Shown here one piece after another: positions 59,808 through 64,000 of a stretch of DNA of 64,000 nucleotides (positions within the stretch are counted from its first letter, which is position 1; each line of letters starts with the position of its first letter). Location of the stretch: assembly GCA_905214525.1 (NCBI GenBank), contig CAJMMN010000003.1, forward strand, positions 1 to 64,000. Direction: 5' to 3'. Origin of the DNA: an uncultured bacterium (lineage in GTDB: Bacteria > Actinomycetota > Coriobacteriia > Coriobacteriales > Coriobacteriaceae). The notes under the pieces are model-generated. The model searched no databases. It had not been told where the DNA came from and saw only the letters and a program-made list of their open reading frames with translations. Made by a program: the position numbers and the translations under genes.

Positions 59808-59839
59808 GGGCACTCCGTTGCCTCCACTTCGGAGTGCCC
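59808..59839. other. Hairpin
   Basis: Perfect 10-bp stem GGGCACTCCG (59808-59817) with CGGAGTGCCC (59830-59839). No T run. Confidence 0.55.
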
Positions 59840-59850
59840 GCCTCTTTGAT

Positions 59851-59929
59851 TGAGTACGCGTCTGATCTGGGATTTATTGCGGGTTAGGCCAATTGTTCGC
59901 TTGAATTTCCCAGGTCAGACGCGTATTCA
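59851..59929. repeat. Inverted repeat with two TCAGACGCGTA motifs
   Basis: Arms 59851-59872 and 59908-59929 pair at about 20 of 22 positions around 35 bp. Each arm holds TCAGACGCGTA or a variant, so it is an inverted pair of the motif seen at 59677-59690 and 63001-63017. It lies about 220 bp upstream of the second antiporter gene and may be a dimeric regulator site. Confidence 0.65.
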
Positions 59930-60151
59930 ATTGCTGATAGTTTCCGGTTGCGAGCGCGACCGTTTTGATCGGAGTATCTATGTACCAGCGTATCGTTATC
60001 TACACGCGCCTGTTCCGCGAGCGTTGGTCCAACAATTGCATCCTCTCTTCTCTTTGGGATGGCACCTGCACCGGTGACGCGGCCTGCAACCCTACCTTGG
60101 GCTGCGCCTTCGGTACAGATGCCATCCTTTTTGCTGTAGGGGGAGCGTGCC

Positions 60152-61549
60152 GTGGCAGGTAAAAAGTTCTCCCTGTTCGAGGTCATCCTCTCGGTTATCT
60201 GCGTTGTCTTTACCATCGAGGCGGCCGCTCCGGCATCTGCCATGGGTAACGTGCAGTTCTTCTGGTGGATCTTCCTCATCATTACGTTTTTGCTTCCCTA
60301 TGGCCTGGTGGTGGCCGAGCTCGGTACGGCGTTCGATTCCGAGGGCGGTCTGTACGATTGGGTTCGCCTGGGCTTGGGCGACCGTTGGGGCGCTCGCTGC
60401 TCCTGGTGCTATTGGGTCAACTTTCCACTGTGGGTGGCAAGTATCGCCTGCATGTTCCCCAGTGTCATCAATGCGGTATGGGGAATCGAATTTTCGCTTG
60501 GGGTCCGAATTGCCATCGAGCTTGCCTTTGTGTGGGGCGTCACGGTCATGGCAATGCAGCCGGTGGCCGAGGCCGATTGGGTCATGGATGGCGGCGCCGT
60601 CATCAAGGTGCTCATTACCGCCGTGGTGGGAATCGTCGGTATCTGGTTTGCCTGCAATAACGGCTTTGCCAACGATATGTCGTTTAAGACCTTTGTCCCC
60701 GATCTGGGAGACACTAACTCACTGACGTATCTTTCAATCATCCTATTCAACTTTATGGGCTTTGAGGTGGTCGCGACCTTTGCCAGCACGATGAAGAACC
60801 CATCGCGCGATATCCCCAAGGCGGTTATCGCCGGTGGCGTTGCCATCGCGGCGATCTACATTATCTGTGGCGTCGGTATTGGAGCCGCGGTTCCCACCGA
60901 GCAGCTTTCACTCGATTCGGGCATTGTGGACGCGGTTGCCGCCATGGTGGGGCGCGCTCACCCGCTGACGATGGTCGTGGGCGTGGCCTTTTTGGTGACG
61001 CTGTTCGCCAACATGATCTGCTGGAGTTTTGGCGTCAACAACGTGGCGAGCTATGCCGCGCGCCACGGCAACATGCCGCGCCCCTTTGCGCTGGTGTCCA
61101 AGAAGACCGGCATGCCCAACGGCTCAGCACTCATTAACGGTTGTTTTGCCAGCTTGGTGCTGCTACTTCAGATTCCGCTGGGCGAAGGTTCCGACGTCTT
61201 TTGGGTTTTCTTCTCGATGAACGTCGTCTTTCTGCTCATGAGCTATATCCCGATGTTCCCGGCGTTTTGGCGTCTGCGTAAATACGACGGTCGCCCGCGT
61301 GTGTTCCGCGCGCCCTTCGAGGGCAAGGTGCTTGCGGTAGCGCTTGCGGTGCCGGTGGTAGAGCTCGTGCTTTCGATTGTTGCGACAATCGTGCCGCTTA
61401 ACAGCTCGCCCGCCGAGATGTCAAAGTTGCCGATCCTCATGGGTGTGGTGATCGGCGTGTTGCTGGGCGAGGTTTCGCGCCTCATATCGCGCCGCGGCCG
61501 CAGTGTCGATAATCCCGGCGTTGGCGTGTGTGGAAAACGCAAATCGTGA
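60152..61549 (+). CDS. Agmatine/putrescine antiporter-like APC permease, copy 2
   Basis: A 465-residue APC-family permease, a close relative of the protein encoded at 56568 (FFWWIFLIITFLLPYGLVVAE, LYDWVRLGLGDRWGAR, ILFNFMGFEVVATFASTMKNPSRDIPKA in parts). Twelve helices predicted. Divergence is spread along the whole length, so it may carry a different substrate pair. GTG 60152 with GGGGGAG upstream is the start. Upstream lies the TCAGACG inverted pair, hinting at control by the adjacent LuxR regulator. Confidence 0.8.
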   Translation: MAGKKFSLFEVILSVICVVFTIEAAAPASAMGNVQFFWWIFLIITFLLPYGLVVAELGTAFDSEGGLYDWVRLGLGDRWGARCSWCYWVNFPLWVASIACMFPSVINAVWGIEFSLGVRIAIELAFVWGVTVMAMQPVAEADWVMDGGAVIKVLITAVVGIVGIWFACNNGFANDMSFKTFVPDLGDTNSLTYLSIILFNFMGFEVVATFASTMKNPSRDIPKAVIAGGVAIAAIYIICGVGIGAAVPTEQLSLDSGIVDAVAAMVGRAHPLTMVVGVAFLVTLFANMICWSFGVNNVASYAARHGNMPRPFALVSKKTGMPNGSALINGCFASLVLLLQIPLGEGSDVFWVFFSMNVVFLLMSYIPMFPAFWRLRKYDGRPRVFRAPFEGKVLAVALAVPVVELVLSIVATIVPLNSSPAEMSKLPILMGVVIGVLLGEVSRLISRRGRSVDNPGVGVCGKRKS

Positions 61550-61644
61550 GGGGGTTCGGTTCAGCAGTGCAGGACTCAAAACCGGAGTTGCTTCCGAGTT
61601 AACAAATTGCTGCGAGGATTACTGCGGCAATCGTGAAGGTTATG

Positions 61645-61836
61645 CTAGCGGTTGTGCTGCTCGATATCTGAGGAGAGCTTAGGCGCAAAGTAGGGGACAT
61701 GGCCCAGGTAGGGGCAGCTGTCGTTGCGTTCATCAACGATGCAAGGAACGTCATCGTAGGTCATGGTCGAACCGATCTTGGCGATGGCCTTGGCGGCAGG
61801 CGCGACAATAATCTTGAGCGGTGCAATCGGTGCCAT
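61645..61836 (-). CDS. Small protein, 63 residues
   Basis: Starts MAPIAPLKIIVAPAAKAIAKIG; then a Cys-containing segment CIVDERNDSCPYLGHVPYFAPK. ATG 61836 is preceded by a very good ribosome site (AAAGGAGAGG), which is why it is called despite its size. It is divergent from the second LuxR gene. No family recognised; the two Cys and the position suggest a small accessory or regulatory protein. Confidence 0.55.
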   Translation of the reverse strand: MAPIAPLKIIVAPAAKAIAKIGSTMTYDDVPCIVDERNDSCPYLGHVPYFAPKLSSDIEQHNR

Positions 61837-61926
61837 GGCCTCTCCTTTCGATCTTGGTATTCGTTCGATGTTTCTACCATAACTGTAATGCGGAATCAAG
61901 CTGGTTGTGCGCGGAATGAGGGTAGT

Positions 61927-62919
61927 ATGAGCTTCGCATTCTTTATCTACACGATTATTGTCATGGGCGTTGGATTGGTGACGGCATCAACTGCACTCGT
62001 AATATGGCTCATGACTCGTCGACGCGATTGTTTGGTGGCGGCCGCGGGCTTCCTTCTCTATATCTTCGATATGTCGGTGATCTTCTTTGATGAGTACAAC
62101 CGGCTCAAATATGACTATGTGGTGACGTTTAATGAGCCGCTTCAACATCCGTTACTGCGCTGCGCGCTGGGCGTGGCGATTCTTGCGTGCGTATGGCTTT
62201 GGGTAACGTTTCGCTTACACGATGAGGTGACCGTTAAGCACGTTGCCGCATATGTCGTACCGATCGCCGTGCTTCAGCTTGCTCTGGTGCCTCGTACTGG
62301 CTTTGCGGGCCAGGTTCAGCAATATCTTTTTTGGCTTGCGCGCGATTTGGGAATGGCATTCTGCTTGGTATATGCTTACGCTCGCTATCGCAAGACGGAG
62401 AATAGGGCTGAGCGGCTCGATCTTGAGCGCACTCGGACGTTCTTTCGCATAGCCTGCGTGCTTACCGTGATGGTGGTTATCGAGGATACCTATATGATCC
62501 TATTCTGCACGCCTGACGTTGACAACGTGATGGTGAGCGCCTTTTTATGGTATCTGGGCGAGCGGAATATCTCAGAGAATTTATTGTTTGTGGCTGCAGC
62601 CGTTCAGCTATTTAAACAGTTCAGCCATATCTTACGTGTGTTCTCGCGTCACCCTCGTGCCGATGAAGAGGTAGCGACAGAGCACCGTGATGCACGGGAG
62701 GACCTTGTCTCGCGTGTTGTGATTTTCTCGGACGAGCATGGGCTTTCAAAGCGTGAACAGGAAGTGCTTACACTCGTATTGCGTGGACTCGATGTCCAAA
62801 ATATTGCTAATGAACTTGTGATTAGTCCGGGTACCGTCAAGGCTCACCTGCATCGCATCTATGTAAAGAGCGGAGTCAAGGCGCGTGACGATTTGGTTGA
62901 GACATTCTGGCGCTCGTAA
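61927..62919 (+). CDS. Membrane-bound LuxR-type regulator, copy 2
   Basis: A 330-residue protein built like the one at 54067: about seven N-terminal helices (residues 1-240, beginning FAFFIYTIIVMGVGLVTAS) and a C-terminal LuxR helix-turn-helix (LSKREQEVLTLVLRGL, NIANELVISPGTVKAHLHRIY). The conserved LGERNISENLLF before the linker matches YLSERNFSENVFA in copy 1, so they are true homologues. ATG 61927 follows GAGGG. Likely regulates the second antiporter or the amidohydrolase, whose promoters share the TCAGACG motif. Confidence 0.83.
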   Translation: MSFAFFIYTIIVMGVGLVTASTALVIWLMTRRRDCLVAAAGFLLYIFDMSVIFFDEYNRLKYDYVVTFNEPLQHPLLRCALGVAILACVWLWVTFRLHDEVTVKHVAAYVVPIAVLQLALVPRTGFAGQVQQYLFWLARDLGMAFCLVYAYARYRKTENRAERLDLERTRTFFRIACVLTVMVVIEDTYMILFCTPDVDNVMVSAFLWYLGERNISENLLFVAAAVQLFKQFSHILRVFSRHPRADEEVATEHRDAREDLVSRVVIFSDEHGLSKREQEVLTLVLRGLDVQNIANELVISPGTVKAHLHRIYVKSGVKARDDLVETFWRS

Positions 62920-63000
62920 GGCTGGGGTGGATCGGCTGACGGCATATCGCAGACCACTCGGCGTAAAGAAGCGACAATAAACTTAGACAATAAAATACCT

Positions 63001-63017
63001 GGTCAGACGTGTAAACC
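63001..63017 (+). promoter_or_regulatory. TCAGACG motif, site 4
   Basis: GGTCAGACGTGTAAACC, about 210 bp upstream of the amidohydrolase gene and 80 bp downstream of the LuxR gene. Confidence 0.45.
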
Positions 63018-63226
63018 TGCTTAACCCGTCCGTTCGCCCGCTTCCATCTTGGCAGCTTGTGCAGGAGGTGCGTCAATGGGTGTTGACACGGGGAGTAGGG
63101 CGCTGGACGGACGCCCGACCGCTCGTAGGCACGTGTCATGCAGGGAGCAACAAATGCTCCCTCACCGATTGGGCGCGCCGTATCGTGGCGTTCATCCATT
63201 GTCCTGTAACGTCTGAGGAGGCTCAT

Positions 63227-64000
63227 ATGGACAAAGCGGATTTAGTCATCAAAAGCAATGCTGTGTTCACTGGTGACGGGCTGGCACCGTTCAAGGGCGG
63301 CGTTGCCGTCGCAGGTGACAGAATTGTTGCGTGCGGCGAAGATAAGTACCTCGACGCTTTTATCGGCCCCGATACTGAGGTGCGCGACTATGGCGATAGG
63401 CTCGTCATGCCTGGCATCATCGACTCACATACGCATTTTGCCCAGGGCGCCTTTATGACTGATCCCGATTTTGCCGTCAATCTCATCGATTGCACAAGCT
63501 TCGAGCAGTGTATGGAGCGTGTTCAGGCATTTGCCGAAAGCCACCCGAGCAACGAGTGGATTGTGGGCTGCCAAATCATTCAGTTCCAGTGGGATGTGCC
63601 CGAGATGCCCACGGCCGCGATGATTGACAAATACATCTCGGACCGTCCGTTATTTTTGCAGCAGGTCGACATGCATACGTTTAGTGCCAATACCTGCGCT
63701 ATCGAGAAAGTCGGCATTACTGCTGAAACGCCAGACCCATCAGGCGGCAAGATTCTTAGGGATGAAGCTGGCAACCCCACTGGGGTCTTCTCGAACAACG
63801 CGGGATCCCTTTTCTTGGATGAGGTATACAATCCTGCCCCCGAGGTGGCTAGTGCTTCCTTTGCCAAGACCGCGCATCGTGCCAACGCTCTCGGTATTAC
63901 GACAGTCGGCATGGTAAACCCCACTTTTGTGAGCATGGATAACCCCTATAAATTCCTCGCGGAGCTTAACCGCAAGGGCGAACTTCCGTTGCGCGTGTTC
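63227..64000 (+). CDS. Amidohydrolase (YtcJ-like), truncated by the window edge
   Basis: The first 258 codons of a metal-dependent amidohydrolase of the Amidohydro_3/YtcJ type. The beta-sandwich start MDKADLVIKSNAVFTGDG, the metal motif VMPGIIDSHTHFAQG (HxH), QQVDMHTFSANTCA, and GGKILRDEAGNPTGVFSNNA are diagnostic. These enzymes hydrolyse exocyclic amides of unknown nature; in this setting an amidated amine or guanidine compound is plausible but unproved. The ATG follows GAGGAGG. The frame is open to the last base. Confidence 0.83.
   Translation, partial: MDKADLVIKSNAVFTGDGLAPFKGGVAVAGDRIVACGEDKYLDAFIGPDTEVRDYGDRLVMPGIIDSHTHFAQGAFMTDPDFAVNLIDCTSFEQCMERVQAFAESHPSNEWIVGCQIIQFQWDVPEMPTAAMIDKYISDRPLFLQQVDMHTFSANTCAIEKVGITAETPDPSGGKILRDEAGNPTGVFSNNAGSLFLDEVYNPAPEVASASFAKTAHRANALGITTVGMVNPTFVSMDNPYKFLAELNRKGELPLRVF

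Noticed and set aside
1..64000. Insertion sequences, transposases, integrases or prophage genes
   Set aside because: None found among the credible reading frames; only noncoding inverted-repeat elements are present.

Overview
The window looks like a chromosomal segment of a gut actinobacterium of the class Coriobacteriia, most probably Collinsella. This is inference from a GC-rich genome with strongly biased codons, PTS-driven sugar metabolism of a Gram-positive anaerobe, an agmatine deiminase route, a flavodiiron protein and the style of the intergenic repeats. No rRNA, prophage, insertion sequence or CRISPR array is visible. One tRNA (Thr, CGT) is present.

Layout. 0.8-8.4 kb is housekeeping: an amino-acid-type binding lipoprotein, the ribosome hibernation factor hpf behind a folded leader, a DegV protein, a four-gene run ending in NAD-type isocitrate dehydrogenase, and a SurA-like secreted foldase. 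8.5-9.4 kb is an XRE/DUF2975 pair. 10-20 kb is an N-acetylgalactosamine (mucin sugar) block: a mannose-family PTS with a YajC-like protein, a GntR regulator, AgaS, a NagA-type deacetylase, LacX, LacC and YhcH. 21-27 kb holds a tRNA, a PTS IIB paralogue without its phosphorylated His, galM, a galactitol-type PTS and a LacR-like regulator. 27.5-29.2 kb holds a Fic protein and a tandem palindrome array. 29.3-39.3 kb is the lactose/galactose-6-phosphate block (LacG, LacE, LacI-type regulator, LacF, LacA, LacB, LacX, LacC). 39.6-43.8 kb is the Leloir block (GalT, GalK, GalR-type regulator). 46.3 kb encodes a class II aldolase. 47-54 kb is mixed (HAD phosphatase, AraC regulator, Nudix-Vsr fusion, BceAB-type ABC system). 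54-63 kb is an agmatine catabolism block (putrescine carbamoyltransferase, two antiporters, agmatine deiminase) bracketed by two membrane-bound LuxR regulators, and an amidohydrolase runs off the right edge.

How it works together. Three uptake routes (GalNAc PTS, galactitol-type PTS, lactose PTS) can all feed tagatose-6-phosphate, which LacC (two copies) phosphorylates and the class II aldolase could split. Free galactose can instead go through GalM, GalK and GalT. Each block has its own local regulator with candidate operators nearby.

The most interesting signal is regulatory. Seven intergenic sites, all beside these sugar operons, carry the same direct repeat of a 9-mer (GTGAACGGT or its complement) separated by exactly 12 bases. 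No regulator in the window is an obvious owner. Further points of interest are several long inverted-repeat elements with variable centres, an 80-bp-period palindrome array showing compensatory changes, a His/Cys-rich tail on a dehydrogenase, and a TCAGACG motif repeated around the second agmatine-type antiporter.
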